This document shows, piece by piece, positions 9,113 to 18,066 of a DNA stretch of 64,000 bases (the first letter of the stretch is position 1; each line of letters starts with the position of its first letter). Origin of the DNA: Clostridiales bacterium (GTDB lineage: Bacteria > Bacillota > Clostridia > Peptostreptococcales > Anaerovoracaceae); assembly GCA_009911365.1 (NCBI GenBank), contig QXXF01000001.1:186001-250000 (forward strand). The letters are read 5' to 3'. A program made the position numbers and the translations under genes. The notes beneath the pieces are model-generated. The model saw only the letters and a program-made list of their open reading frames with translations. It did no database searches and had not been told where the DNA came from.

Positions 9113-10489
9113 TTATCCCCACAGTTCTTCCTCTGTGGGCACATGATTGTTTGGCATGTAACGAGCGATCCGGGAAACATTCATCAAATGCTTGTAATCC
9201 AGATTTTCAGAAATGCTGTTGTGTCCCCAGCTGCCGCAGCCCAGCGTGTTGGTAGGCGCCAGACCGTTGAAATAGCTGCCGCCCGCGCTGCTTGCGGAAA
9301 CCTGGTTGATCACGAACCGGGAAACGCATAGCTGGGTGCCCACATATTCGATATGCTCTTCTGAATCAGAATGAAAAGCCACACTGTGGCCTTTGCCCTC
9401 TTTTTCCAGATTTTCTCTAGCAATGTTCACACCCTCTGCTAAATCCTTGTATTTGTAAGCGGAAATCACTGGGGCCATTTTTTCTCCGCCCAGAGGATCC
9501 GTAAGACCGGTCCCATCAGCCACAGCCACGATGATCTTGGTCCCTTCCGGAAGTTGGATCCCTGCCAGCTGAGCGATCTTTTCCGGTGACTGGCCCACAG
9601 AATGACGGTTTGGTTTGCCATCCGCAAACAGTGCCTGGCGAATTCCTTCTAGCTCCTCTGGCTTTCTTACTACGTAGCCGCCGTTTTTCTCGAATTCTTC
9701 CATAATGGATTCAAAATCCTGCTCCGGACAAATGACTGACTGCTCGCCGGAACAGATGATACCGTAATCATAAGTCCTGCCAGTGACGATCTTTGGCACA
9801 GCCTCTTTATAATCATAGCCTTCGTCAATGATGCACTGGACATTGCCTGCGCCCACTCCCAGTGCCGGTCTGCCGGAACTGTAAGCAGCGTTCACCATGC
9901 CCGCGCCGCCAGTGGCGATGACCACGTCCGCAGAGGAAATTAGAGTTCTCGTGTTTTCCCTGGACTGCTGGTCCAAAATCTGGATCAAATGCGCCGGATA
10001 CCCTAATTTTTCCAGCTCTTCATTGATCATGTCCACTGTTTTCGTGCTGCATTTTAGTGCTTTATGATGCGGCGTGATAATAATGGCGTTGCCGCATTTC
10101 AATGCGAACATCGCATTGCTCATAGGCGTTACGATAGGATTGGTGCATGGGGTGATAGCCGCTACTACGCCCATAGGTTTGGCGATGGTCGTGATTCCTG
10201 TCTCCTCGTTGGTTTCCAGGACGCCCCTGGATTTCTTGCCCCGCAAGTTGTTCCACACGATCCCGGCTTTCTGCTTGTTTTTGGCGATTTTATCTGGCAC
10301 ATTGCCCATGCCCGTTTCTTCCACTGCGATCTCCGCCAGGAATTCCGCGTTTTCATAGACCACTTTGCCGATGGTTTTCACTGCCAGATCCACCTGCTCT
10401 TGGGTCATGGTTTCAAACTGCGCCTGGGCTTTTCTTGCCCGCTCTATGTACCCCTTGATATATGCTCTGCTCATTGCCTGTTCATCCAT
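9113..10489 (-). CDS. CoA-acylating aldehyde dehydrogenase (SucD/SauS-like)
   Basis: Oxidises an aldehyde to its acyl-CoA with NAD(P)+, or the reverse. The 458 residues show the aldehyde dehydrogenase fold with catalytic Cys246 in YGIICSGEQSVI, the cofactor-site motif IATGGAGMV and the late motif LGCGSWGHNSISENL. It resembles clostridial succinate-semialdehyde dehydrogenase (acylating) SucD and sulfoacetaldehyde dehydrogenase SauS more than the acetaldehyde domain of AdhE, so the substrate is uncertain. The ATG at 10489 has GGAGG nine bases upstream; a TTG at 10516 lacks a site. It stands alone, with no adjacent alcohol dehydrogenase, microcompartment or CoA-transferase gene. Confidence 0.85.
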   Translation of the reverse strand: MDEQAMSRAYIKGYIERARKAQAQFETMTQEQVDLAVKTIGKVVYENAEFLAEIAVEETGMGNVPDKIAKNKQKAGIVWNNLRGKKSRGVLETNEETGITTIAKPMGVVAAITPCTNPIVTPMSNAMFALKCGNAIIITPHHKALKCSTKTVDMINEELEKLGYPAHLIQILDQQSRENTRTLISSADVVIATGGAGMVNAAYSSGRPALGVGAGNVQCIIDEGYDYKEAVPKIVTGRTYDYGIICSGEQSVICPEQDFESIMEEFEKNGGYVVRKPEELEGIRQALFADGKPNRHSVGQSPEKIAQLAGIQLPEGTKIIVAVADGTGLTDPLGGEKMAPVISAYKYKDLAEGVNIARENLEKEGKGHSVAFHSDSEEHIEYVGTQLCVSRFVINQVSASSAGGSYFNGLAPTNTLGCGSWGHNSISENLDYKHLMNVSRIARYMPNNHVPTEEELWG

Positions 10490-10687
10490 TTTCAAGTTCC
10501 TCCATTTCGCGATCAATTATCTCGATCTTGCCTTTCATAAATGCGTTCCTACTTTACGATTGTAATGGAAGGAGAAAATTTGTCAATCGTCTTTGGGAAA
10601 ATGGCATCAAAAAAGCAACAGATGTCACCACTGTCACTGCTTGTTGAATTTTTTATAAATTTTTTGCGCCTAAAACTAAGATTCCCC

Positions 10688-10716
10688 TTGACAGGCAAAA
10701 CGAAAGGTAGTATATT
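10688..10716 (+). promoter_or_regulatory. Sigma-A-type promoter of the arsR-metal ATPase operon
   Basis: TTGACA at 10688-10693, a 17-base spacer, and TATATT at 10711-10716. The expected start point falls right at the palindrome at 10725-10746, the usual layout for ArsR-type repression. Confidence 0.85.
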
Positions 10717-10724
10717 ATGTTCAA

Positions 10725-10746
10725 CGATTAAATAATATTTTAATCG
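10725..10746. promoter_or_regulatory. Candidate ArsR operator 1
   Basis: Palindrome with arms CGATTAAA and TTTAATCG around six bases, centred about 20 bases past the -10 box. The 20-base core pattern ATTAAA-N7-TTAATC recurs at 11299-11318 upstream of the metal-binding protein gene. That both sites belong to the ArsR repressor is inferred from position and shared sequence. Confidence 0.7.
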
Positions 10747-10768
10747 AATTTTGAAAGGAGGCAATGGG

Positions 10769-11128
10769 ATGACAGTACGCAAACTTCCACATGACCACGG
10801 CAATCACACCTTGGAATTATTGGAATGCGAACCAGCCCGGGAAGTGTTTGAAAAAGCGTCCAATACCTTCCAACTCATCAGCGATCCTACTCGGCTGAAA
10901 ATTTTATGGCTTCTCTGCCATAGCGAAGAATGCGTCATCAATATCGCTGCGGCCATTGACATGAGTTCGCCTGCGGTTTCTCATCACCTCCGGGTCCTAA
11001 AGCAGTCTGGTCTGCTCACTAGCCGCCGAAAGGGAAAAGAGGCGTATTACACCCTGGCGAAAACGCCAGAAGCGGACTTGGTTCACAAGATTGTAGACAG
11101 CGTCTTTGACATGAACTGCAAAGTGTGA
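10769..11128 (+). CDS. ArsR/SmtB-family metal-sensing repressor
   Basis: Winged-helix repressor expected to release DNA on binding a metal such as Cd, Zn, Pb or Co. The 119 residues contain the family core from LISDPTRLKILWLL through ECVINIAAAIDMSSPAVSHHLRVLKQSGLL (recognition helix) to RRKGKEAYYTL. The N-terminus has MTVRKLPHDHGNHTLELLECE, with two His and a Cys that could be metal ligands, and Cys lies in SEECVIN; the exact sensor site cannot be assigned by eye. The start at 10769 has AAAGGAGG seven bases upstream. It is the first gene of an operon with an HMA protein and a P1B ATPase. Confidence 0.92.
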   Translation: MTVRKLPHDHGNHTLELLECEPAREVFEKASNTFQLISDPTRLKILWLLCHSEECVINIAAAIDMSSPAVSHHLRVLKQSGLLTSRRKGKEAYYTLAKTPEADLVHKIVDSVFDMNCKV

Positions 11129-11298
11129 CATCGCTCTTGCGGTGCGTAGTCCATGTCATGCGGACACAAAGTGCACTGTCCAAAACCAAGCGTGACGTTG
11201 CCAGAAGCCGCACGAGATTTGATGCTGATCGTCGTAAAAAGCGATCCGCCTTCAATGGGTCTCAGAACCAATTTCCGCAACAAAAAATTTTATTTATT

Positions 11299-11318
11299 AA
11301 TTAAACACTTGCTTAATC
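11299..11318. promoter_or_regulatory. Candidate ArsR operator 2
   Basis: Half-sites ATTAAA and TTAATC with the same seven-base spacing as at 10726-10745. It lies 22 bases upstream of the HMA gene, inside the 212-base gap after arsR. It suggests a second, internal control point; no clear promoter boxes accompany it. Confidence 0.5.
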
Positions 11319-11340
11319 ATTTATTTAGGAGGAAACGAAA

Positions 11341-11559
11341 ATGAAACGATCATTCAAATTATCAGAGCTGGATTGTGCGAACTGCGCAGCCAAAATGGAA
11401 ACTGCGATCAATAAACTGGATCCCGTGGACAGCGCAACCATCAATTTCATGTCTCAACGCTTGACATTGGAGGCCGCAGACGACAAATTCGATGAAGCTG
11501 TCGATCTTGCCCAAAAGGCCATCAGCAAGGTGGAACGAGGCTGTAAGATCGTCCGCTAA
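11341..11559 (+). CDS. Stand-alone heavy-metal-associated (HMA) domain protein
   Basis: A 72-residue ferredoxin-like metal chaperone domain with the metal-binding motif LDCANCAAKME near residue 11. The LDCANC form is typical of the N-terminal domains of Cd/Zn/Pb ATPases rather than the GMTCxxC of copper chaperones. The ATPase encoded downstream lacks an N-terminal HMA domain, so this protein probably supplies that domain in trans. A GGAGG site lies upstream (TTAGGAGGAAACGAAA). It is intact and co-oriented with arsR and the ATPase gene. Confidence 0.88.
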   Translation: MKRSFKLSELDCANCAAKMETAINKLDPVDSATINFMSQRLTLEAADDKFDEAVDLAQKAISKVERGCKIVR

Positions 11560-11611
11560 CCGCAAAACCGCACTGAGATAAGCGCGCTGACTTTGAAAGG
11601 GGTAATGACAT

Positions 11612-13534
11612 ATGCAAAAAAAACAGAAAATCAAACTAATCCGTATGGTTTTATCTGGCTTCCTATTCATACTGGGAGCCACCCTTCCGCTCCCTGCCCT
11701 GGGAAGTCTGATCCTTCTTATGGCTTCCTACCTGATCGCGGGATACGACACCCTGTGGACCGCCATTGTTAACATCTGCCACGGGCAAGTCTTTGATGAA
11801 AACTTTCTCATGGCCCTAGCTACTATTGGTGCCATTGGCCTGCGTGATTACAAGGAAGCCGTGTTTGTCATGCTGTTTTATCTGGTGGGAACCATCTTTG
11901 AGGAATACGCAGTCAATAAATCCCGAGGTTCCATTAGCGAATTAATGGATCTCCGTCCGGATTACGCTAATTTGCTGCGGGATGGCAAAGAGCAACAGGT
12001 GGATCCATACGAAGTAGCCATTGGCGACATTATTCTGATCAAGCCAGGCGAACGGGTGCCTTTGGATGGCACAGTGATAGAAGGGTGCTCTACTTTGGAT
12101 ACTTCTGCGCTTACCGGCGAATCCTTGCCTCAAGACGTGGAAACCGGGCAGGCTATTTTTAGCGGCTGCGTCAATCTCAGCGGCGTTTTAAAGCTGGAGG
12201 TTTCCAGCGAGTTCGATGATTCCACAGTAGCGAAGATCCTGGACATGGTGGAAAATGCCGGCAGCAAGAAGGCAAAAGTGGAGAAATTCATCACCAAGTT
12301 CGCCAGGTATTATACGCCGGTCGTAGTCATCGTCGCTGTGCTCCTCGCAGTTTTACCGCCTCTGTTGGTGTCTGGACAGAACTTCAGCGAATGGATCTCC
12401 AGAGCATTGACCTTCCTGGTCATTTCCTGCCCATGCGCATTGGTGATCTCTGTGCCTCTAGCCTTTTTCGGAGGTGTCGGTGGAGCCTCCAAGTCTGGAA
12501 TTCTAGTGAAAGGAAGCAATTACCTGGAAGCATTGGCAAACGTGGATACGGTTATCTTCGACAAGACCGGGACCCTGACCACTGGAACCTTCAAAGTGTC
12601 CCAGGTACAGGCAGAAACCCGCAGCTCCAAGGAACTGCTGGAACTGGCAGCCTATGTGGAGAGCTATTCGGATCATCCGATTTCGTTATCCATCAAAGAA
12701 GCCTTTGGGAATCCGCTGGACAAGAGCCGGGTGTCTGACACAGAGGAAATTGCGGGGAAAGGTATCAAAGCCGTCATTGACGGCCAAACGGTTTATGCGG
12801 GAAATAGCAGGCTGATGCAGGATTTGGGATTAGAAAGTCTGCCTGCCAACGAAGCCGCTACCCTCGTTCATCTCGCAGTAAAGCAACAGCCTTCAGGAGC
12901 GGTAAACACCGAGTATTTAGGATACGTGGCTATTACAGATACAGTAAAGGCTGATGCGGCAGGGGCCATCAAAGGGCTAAAGCAGGAAGGTGTATCCACC
13001 ACTGTGATGCTAACAGGCGACAGAAAGGCAGTGGCTGAAAAAGTAGCGCAGGAAATCGGACTGGATGAATTTCACGGAGAACTGCTGCCAGGGGACAAAG
13101 TAGCTCTGGCAGAACAGATCATCGGCGCAAAGACTTCAAAGGGCAATGTGATCTTTGTGGGAGACGGTATCAACGACGCGCCGGTTCTGGCCCGCGCAGA
13201 CATTGGGGTCGCCATGGGCGGTCTGGGTTCCCAGGCCGCGATTGAAGCCGCAGATATCGTGATCATGGATGATCAGCCATCAAAGCTGTCCATGATCATG
13301 AAAATCGCCAGGCGCACATTATCCATTTCCAAGCAGAACGTGATCTTTGCCCTAGGGATCAAAGCCATTGTACTAACGCTGGGCGCACTGGGCATGGCCT
13401 CCATGTGGGCTGCGGTATTCGCTGATGTTGGCGTGGCTGTCATCTGCATTCTCAATTCCATGCGGGCTCTGAGCACGAAAAAAACCGCTGTCAGCGTGTT
13501 CGCACCAGAAGAAAAACAGATACGGGTCGCATAG
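11612..13534 (+). CDS. P1B-type heavy-metal ATPase (Cd/Zn/Co class)
   Basis: Membrane ATPase that exports a soft or borderline divalent metal. The 640 residues show, in order, the actuator motif TGES (168-171), the membrane metal site CPC (273-275), the phosphorylation motif DKTGTLT with Asp317, and the hinge GDGINDAP. The CPC motif and the neighbouring Cd-type HMA protein favour the ZntA/CadA class; copper cannot be strictly excluded. No HMA domain is fused at the N-terminus, where about 30 residues precede the first membrane segment. The start ATG at 11612 follows a GGGG-type site. A strong terminator follows the stop. Confidence 0.93.
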   Translation: MQKKQKIKLIRMVLSGFLFILGATLPLPALGSLILLMASYLIAGYDTLWTAIVNICHGQVFDENFLMALATIGAIGLRDYKEAVFVMLFYLVGTIFEEYAVNKSRGSISELMDLRPDYANLLRDGKEQQVDPYEVAIGDIILIKPGERVPLDGTVIEGCSTLDTSALTGESLPQDVETGQAIFSGCVNLSGVLKLEVSSEFDDSTVAKILDMVENAGSKKAKVEKFITKFARYYTPVVVIVAVLLAVLPPLLVSGQNFSEWISRALTFLVISCPCALVISVPLAFFGGVGGASKSGILVKGSNYLEALANVDTVIFDKTGTLTTGTFKVSQVQAETRSSKELLELAAYVESYSDHPISLSIKEAFGNPLDKSRVSDTEEIAGKGIKAVIDGQTVYAGNSRLMQDLGLESLPANEAATLVHLAVKQQPSGAVNTEYLGYVAITDTVKADAAGAIKGLKQEGVSTTVMLTGDRKAVAEKVAQEIGLDEFHGELLPGDKVALAEQIIGAKTSKGNVIFVGDGINDAPVLARADIGVAMGGLGSQAAIEAADIVIMDDQPSKLSMIMKIARRTLSISKQNVIFALGIKAIVLTLGALGMASMWAAVFADVGVAVICILNSMRALSTKKTAVSVFAPEEKQIRVA

Positions 13535-13567
13535 GGACTTAGACTTGAAAATGAGGTTGTCTCATTA

Positions 13568-13599
13568 GGGGGATGCTTCGAGTTTCGGAGCCCCCTTTT
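13568..13599 (+). terminator. Rho-independent terminator of the metal efflux operon
   Basis: GGGGG at 13568-13572 pairs with CCCCC at 13591-13595, with a further GCT/AGC inner stem, followed by TTTT. It lies 33 bases after the ATPase stop. Confidence 0.8.
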
Positions 13600-13657
13600 G
13601 GGAAGCCTCTTCTTTTGCTTGACTTACGGTAGCGGCTAGCTTTGGAACGTGGAATTG

Positions 13658-15333
13658 TCATCTGCCTTGTATCAGCACATTCGGACCTTCAAATGCGAAG
13701 CCGTATTCGCATATCCGGTTTGAAGCGATTCCCTTGGCCTCCAGGGCAGCGGCATACTTTTTTCCTCAATTTGTGAAAGGGCCGCCTGTGCGGTTTCTTC
13801 CAGCGTTTTCTCCTCTTTTGGGTCATGAACTTTGAATTCCAGAATCATGGCATCGTCCTTTTCTTCTAATGGCTCTAGCATCACATCGTACCTGCCGAAG
13901 CCGCTCTCCCGGTTAGAGGTCAGTACATACCTTCCCGCGAGTTCTACCATCAGCCCCAAAACAAAACCATGGTAAAAGCAGGCACTTGAATTTGGCTTGT
14001 CCAAATTCTTAGTGAACGCTTTCACAGCGTGGAAGCGTTCAGGCTCTGCTTTTGACGGCTTTTTCCCTGTATCAAAATAGCTAAAGGTTGTCAATGCCAC
14101 ATCATTCATGTAGGCGTTCATGGCTTTTAGATCACCTGAAAGCATTGCTTTGATAAAATCGTTGTAATTGGCGGAACTTTTCTTGAACCATCCGCCTACC
14201 AGGGAACGAAACATGCGCCGGACTTCCAGGTTTGTCAGCGCCAATTCATATTCAGGTTCCCTCAAGTCATCTTCGCTCTCAGGGTACTCCTCCCAACGAA
14301 GGATCTTTAAATATCCGCTAGCAAGAAGCAGACTCCAAACCGCCGTCTCATCCCCATCCAGCTCATTATAAACAATCTGTTCATCCATCGTTGTCGTGAT
14401 AGTCCGCCCTTCCAACAGCCGCTGAAATTCTAATTTCACCGTTTTGCTGCCCTCCCGAATCAGCTTTCCCACTAAACTATTGGAGCTGAAATTGGCCCAG
14501 TAAGATCCTACTTTCCCAGTATCCAAATAATTGATAATCGACCACGGGTTATAAATATCCCTTTTGTCGCCAAAGATAAATCCATCATACCATTTTTTCA
14601 CTTGTTCTTTTCCACCTGACAGTTCTTGTTCTTCCAATGCCGCGAACACTTCGTCTTCTGTGAAGCCGAAACTATCCGCGTATTCACAGGATGTGGTTGT
14701 CACGATTTTCAAATTGTTCAGATCAGAGAAAATGGACTCCCGGCTCACCCTGGTGATACCCGTCATCACAGCCCGTTCCAGATATGGATTCGTTTTGAAA
14801 GCCGCATTAAATAAACTCCTGATGAAAGCTGCCATGTCGTTCCAATAATCGTTTAAATAAGCTTCCTGCATAGGAGTATCATATTCATCCAGCAAAATAA
14901 TCGCTTTCTTTCCATAATAGTCATGGAGGAGCTTGGATAATCGGTGGAGGGCCATAATTGCTGCGGTTTCCGGCATATGGTCCGAAACGCTTCGAAAATA
15001 ACTTTTCCCTTCATCTGAAATCAACCCGCTCTCTATCAGGTAACGGTGTTCATCATAGAGATCTGTTAGAGCCTGGCAGATCATTTCGAGCATCTGCTCG
15101 TAACTCTTTGCTTTTACGTTCGCGAAGCTGAGAAAGATCACTGGATAAGTGCCCTGCAGTTTCCGGAAATCCTTGTCTTCCCAGATGAAAAGTCCTTTAA
15201 ACAGATCTCCCCTGCCCTCGTATTTCGTGGAAAAAAATTTTTCTACCGTACTCATGAGAAGCGTCTTTCCAAACCGCCTGGGCCTGGTGATCAGCGTCAC
15301 CTCATCCCTGCTTTCCACAATGAGGCGCTTCAC
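13658..15333 (-). pseudogene. AAA-ATPase / PD-(D/E)XK nuclease protein, 5'-truncated and frameshifted
   Basis: Member of the AAA-ATPase-like family with a C-terminal PD-(D/E)XK domain, common in gut anaerobes and of unknown function. Visible are the Walker A region TLITRPRRFGKTLLMS, Walker B ILLDEYDTP and the nuclease motif region FGRYDVMLEP...ILEFKV. Homologues normally carry about 30-40 residues before RLIVESRDEV; here an in-frame TAG sits just upstream of a GTG, so the N-terminus is missing. Near the end, a six-base A tract (13758-13763) appears one base short: the open frame runs into an unrelated tail (stop at 13672), while the alternative frame gives KYAAALEAKG...YGFAFEGPNVLI, the family ending, with a stop at 13658. 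Confidence 0.85.
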
Positions 15334-15476
15334 ATCCTACTTTATTGGTATTGTACCACAGAATCAGGAAGAAGTATTCTCTTTATGCCAGTTTTGATCA
15401 TATCAGCTGCTCTACTTTATCAAATTCTCGATTGTATCTGCGCAAAAAATTCACAAAGCGTCTCTGCGCCCGGGAC

Positions 15477-15505
15477 TTGCTTTCTTTCCGCAGCCACAGT
15501 ATAAT
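15477..15505 (+). promoter_or_regulatory. Promoter of the response regulator-histidine kinase pair
   Basis: TTGCTT at 15477-15482, a 17-base spacer, and a consensus TATAAT at 15500-15505, about 45 bases before the start codon. Confidence 0.65.
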
Positions 15506-15551
15506 GTTCACCTTAGAGATGTGATATTCAACAAAAAGGAGACGCGAATCT

Positions 15552-16256
15552 ATGAACGAGTATAAAATCATGATCGTGGATGATGAACTCGATATTTTAG
15601 ACTTATTGGAAAAAGCCCTTCGGATCGAAGGTTATGACCATATCACGAAAATCGACAATGGGCGCTGCGCTGTGAACGCCTGCAGGGAAATCCAGCCTGA
15701 CGTCATTGTCTTGGACGTGATGCTCCCGGACATAGATGGATATGAAGTCTGCAAACAGATCCGAGAATTTTCACTTTGCCCGATTTTGTTCCTTTCCGCT
15801 AAAAACGACGAGTTGGACAAGATCTTTGGTTTGTCCGTGGGCGGAGATGACTATGTGACAAAACCTTTTAGCCCCACAGAAATCGCTTATCGAGTAAAGG
15901 CCCAGCTGCGCCGTGCCGCATATGCCCAGGGGCCTCCTTCCCATGACGTGATCAGGATTGGAAACCTAACCATTGACACGGATGGCTGCCGGGTAACGAA
16001 AGACAGTGCGCTCATAGAATTGACAGCCAAGGAATTTGAGATCTTGCGGTATTTGGCGGAAAACAAAGGGCGAGTGGTCAGCCGTGAGTGCCTATACGAA
16101 GCGATTTGGGGAGAGGACAGCTTTGGGTGCGACAATACCGTGATGGTGCACATCCGCCATTTGCGCAAAAAATTGGAGGAAGACCCCGCTGCTCCACAGC
16201 ACCTGATCACCATGAAAGGTTTGGGCTACAAGCTGGTGGATCCATATGAAAAGTAG
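15552..16256 (+). CDS. OmpR-family response regulator
   Basis: DNA-binding response regulator of a two-component system. The 234 residues have an N-terminal receiver domain with acidic pocket Asp10/Asp11, phospho-acceptor Asp55 in VLDVMLPD and Lys104 in TKPF, then a winged-helix domain from about residue 130 with the typical LTAKEFEILRYLAENKGRVVSRE and the ending LGYKLV. An AAAGGAGACG site precedes the ATG. The 3' end overlaps the histidine kinase gene by 11 bases, so the pair is co-translated. The downstream ABC exporter is a plausible target but is not proven. Confidence 0.95.
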   Translation: MNEYKIMIVDDELDILDLLEKALRIEGYDHITKIDNGRCAVNACREIQPDVIVLDVMLPDIDGYEVCKQIREFSLCPILFLSAKNDELDKIFGLSVGGDDYVTKPFSPTEIAYRVKAQLRRAAYAQGPPSHDVIRIGNLTIDTDGCRVTKDSALIELTAKEFEILRYLAENKGRVVSRECLYEAIWGEDSFGCDNTVMVHIRHLRKKLEEDPAAPQHLITMKGLGYKLVDPYEK

Positions 16257-17658
16257 AGCAAAAGTCGATCCCTTCCTGCGCCTCTTTGTCTTTGTGGCCG
16301 TCTTAGTGATCATAGCGATAGCTGCCGCAATCGGTTTGTTTTACTATATGTTTGGAATCCCTGAGCCAGAAGGCCGCAGCTTAGCCTCATGGCCGCATCA
16401 ATTCACAGAGAATTTCTCCACCTGGATGAGAACCCAGGATGGAGCCCTGGAAATAGAGGAAATCGCTCTGGATCGCTTGGACGAGTATGGATTGTGGCTG
16501 CAAGTTCTAGATAAAGCTGGAAATGAAGTCAGTTCTCATAACAAGCCTCCAGAAGTCCCCAGGTGCTATTCTGCGTCACAGCTAGCTGCGTTGAGTACCA
16601 GTGCCTATGAAAACGGCCATACTGTTTTTGTGAGCAGTTTTGAAAGCACTGATCAAACCTGGAGCTATTTGATCGGTTTTCCCTATGCCATTGGAAAGCA
16701 TATGCTCTACTACAATGGTGAAAACGTGAGCCGACTGTCGCCGGTCTTCCACATAGGCATGGGCATGGCCGCAGGTTTAGCGCTGCTCTTCATCCTTGCC
16801 TATGGCTTTTGGCTCACTAGGCATCTAGGAAAGATCACAAAAGGGATCAGCGCGATATCCCAGCGCACCTATTTCTCCCTTCCAGAGAAAGGGATGTTCC
16901 GTGAAATATACAAGGCACTCAACAAAATGGATCAGGATATCCGGGCCAACGATCAGGTACGAAAAGATACGGAGCGAACCCGCCGGGAATGGATCGCCAA
17001 TATCACTCATGACCTAAAGACTCCCCTTTCTCCTGTAAAAGGTTATGGTGAACTGCTGGCCGCTGGGCCTATACCAGATCAGAAAACAGTACGGGAATAT
17101 GGGGATATCATTTTAAAGAACGCGGATCACGCAGAAAAGCTGATCAACGATTTGAAGCTCGCCTACCAGCTGGAATCAGGCGCGGCGCCTTACCATCCTG
17201 AAGAGGCGCGATTTGTCCGCTATCTGAAAGAAATCATCATCGATATCACCAATGACCCTGCGTTTCGTGACCGTGAGATCCAGTTTGAAAGCCACATAGC
17301 GGAAATTACCGTCAATGTGGATCAAGGCCTATTCCGCCGGGCCGTGGGAAACCTTGTCATCAACGCCCTCACCCACAACCCGCCAGGGACAAAAATAACG
17401 GTCATTGTAAAAGCGACCCTGGGAAATGACATCCATGTGATCGTACGGGACCAGGGAAAGGGTCTAAGCAGCGAGGAACAGGCAACTTTATTCGACCGGT
17501 ATTACAGAGGCACAAGCACCAAAGAAAAGCCAGAAGGAAGCGGCCTTGGCCTAGCCATCGCCAAACAAATCGCAGTGCTTCACGGCGGCGATATTTCCGT
17601 CAAGAGCCAGTTGGGTCAAGGAACGGAATTCACCATTTTCCTGCCCTTCCAACGGTAA
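16246..17658 (+). CDS. Membrane sensor histidine kinase
   Basis: Senses an unknown signal and phosphorylates the adjacent regulator. The 470 residues have a first membrane segment at about 11-35, an extracytoplasmic region of about 130 residues, a second segment at about 168-190, a HAMP-like linker, the H box ITHDLKTPLSPVKGY with His255, and an ATP-binding domain with N box (VGNLVINALTHNP), DQGKGLS and GSGLGLAIAKQ. Lengths are normal and it is intact. Its start overlaps the regulator gene. A hairpin terminator lies about 220 bases after the stop. Confidence 0.95.
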   Translation: MKSRAKVDPFLRLFVFVAVLVIIAIAAAIGLFYYMFGIPEPEGRSLASWPHQFTENFSTWMRTQDGALEIEEIALDRLDEYGLWLQVLDKAGNEVSSHNKPPEVPRCYSASQLAALSTSAYENGHTVFVSSFESTDQTWSYLIGFPYAIGKHMLYYNGENVSRLSPVFHIGMGMAAGLALLFILAYGFWLTRHLGKITKGISAISQRTYFSLPEKGMFREIYKALNKMDQDIRANDQVRKDTERTRREWIANITHDLKTPLSPVKGYGELLAAGPIPDQKTVREYGDIILKNADHAEKLINDLKLAYQLESGAAPYHPEEARFVRYLKEIIIDITNDPAFRDREIQFESHIAEITVNVDQGLFRRAVGNLVINALTHNPPGTKITVIVKATLGNDIHVIVRDQGKGLSSEEQATLFDRYYRGTSTKEKPEGSGLGLAIAKQIAVLHGGDISVKSQLGQGTEFTIFLPFQR

Positions 17659-17875
17659 TTTAAGCTTGCGCAAAAACCAAAGAGCCAATGGGCAAGGGGA
17701 TAAATGGAATAAATTTAATGAGGACGCATATTGCTAACATAATCTGCGTATGCTATAATGTCGTCAGACAAAAGATAGGATCGATCCCATTTGAGCACCC
17801 CCTTCCTGTTGCCAGTATCGGGGCGGTAACAACTAGATTATACCATAATGCGGCTTCTTTAGGCAAAATGTCAGG

Positions 17876-17900
17876 AAAACATTGAAAAATCAATGTTTTT
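17876..17900 (+). terminator. Candidate terminator downstream of the two-component operon
   Basis: Perfect nine-base stem AAAACATTG (17876-17884) / CAATGTTTT (17891-17899) with a six-base loop, followed by TGTCTATTTTTAGC. It is far (218 bases) from the kinase stop. The 17659-18066 gap otherwise holds only a weak small reading frame and a second hairpin. Confidence 0.55.
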
Positions 17901-17994
17901 GTCTATTTTTAGCTTTTTTCTGTAAAAATCCATTAAAAAATTGTAATCGCTTTATTAAGGGCAAATTAAGATACGAAAAAGCACTGCCTAAGAC

Positions 17995-18033
17995 AGATGG
18001 CTTATGCTATGAAGCATGGGTCATCTATTTTTT
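17995..18033 (+). terminator. Hairpin plus T-run in the leader of the ABC exporter operon (possible attenuator)
   Basis: AGATG at 17995 pairs with CATCT ending at 18026, with an inner ATGC/GCAT stem around TATGAA, followed by ATTTTTTATG. The T-run ends 33 bases before the ABC gene start. It may be a leader terminator controlling the exporter or simply the end of upstream transcription. I recognise no riboswitch fold around it. Confidence 0.45.
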
Positions 18034-18066
18034 ATGCCTATAATAAAAACAAGCAAGGAGATTCAT

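Noticed and set aside
11153-11344. Cys/His-containing frame MSCGHKVHCPKPSVTL between arsR and the HMA gene
   Set aside because: No ribosome binding site, no family resemblance, and the frame runs through the candidate operator and the ribosome binding site of the next gene. It may be part of an eroded arsR tail, but that is not supported.
17688-17885. 65-codon frame after the histidine kinase gene
   Set aside because: Weak start context, composition unlike protein, and it lies in a leader/terminator region.
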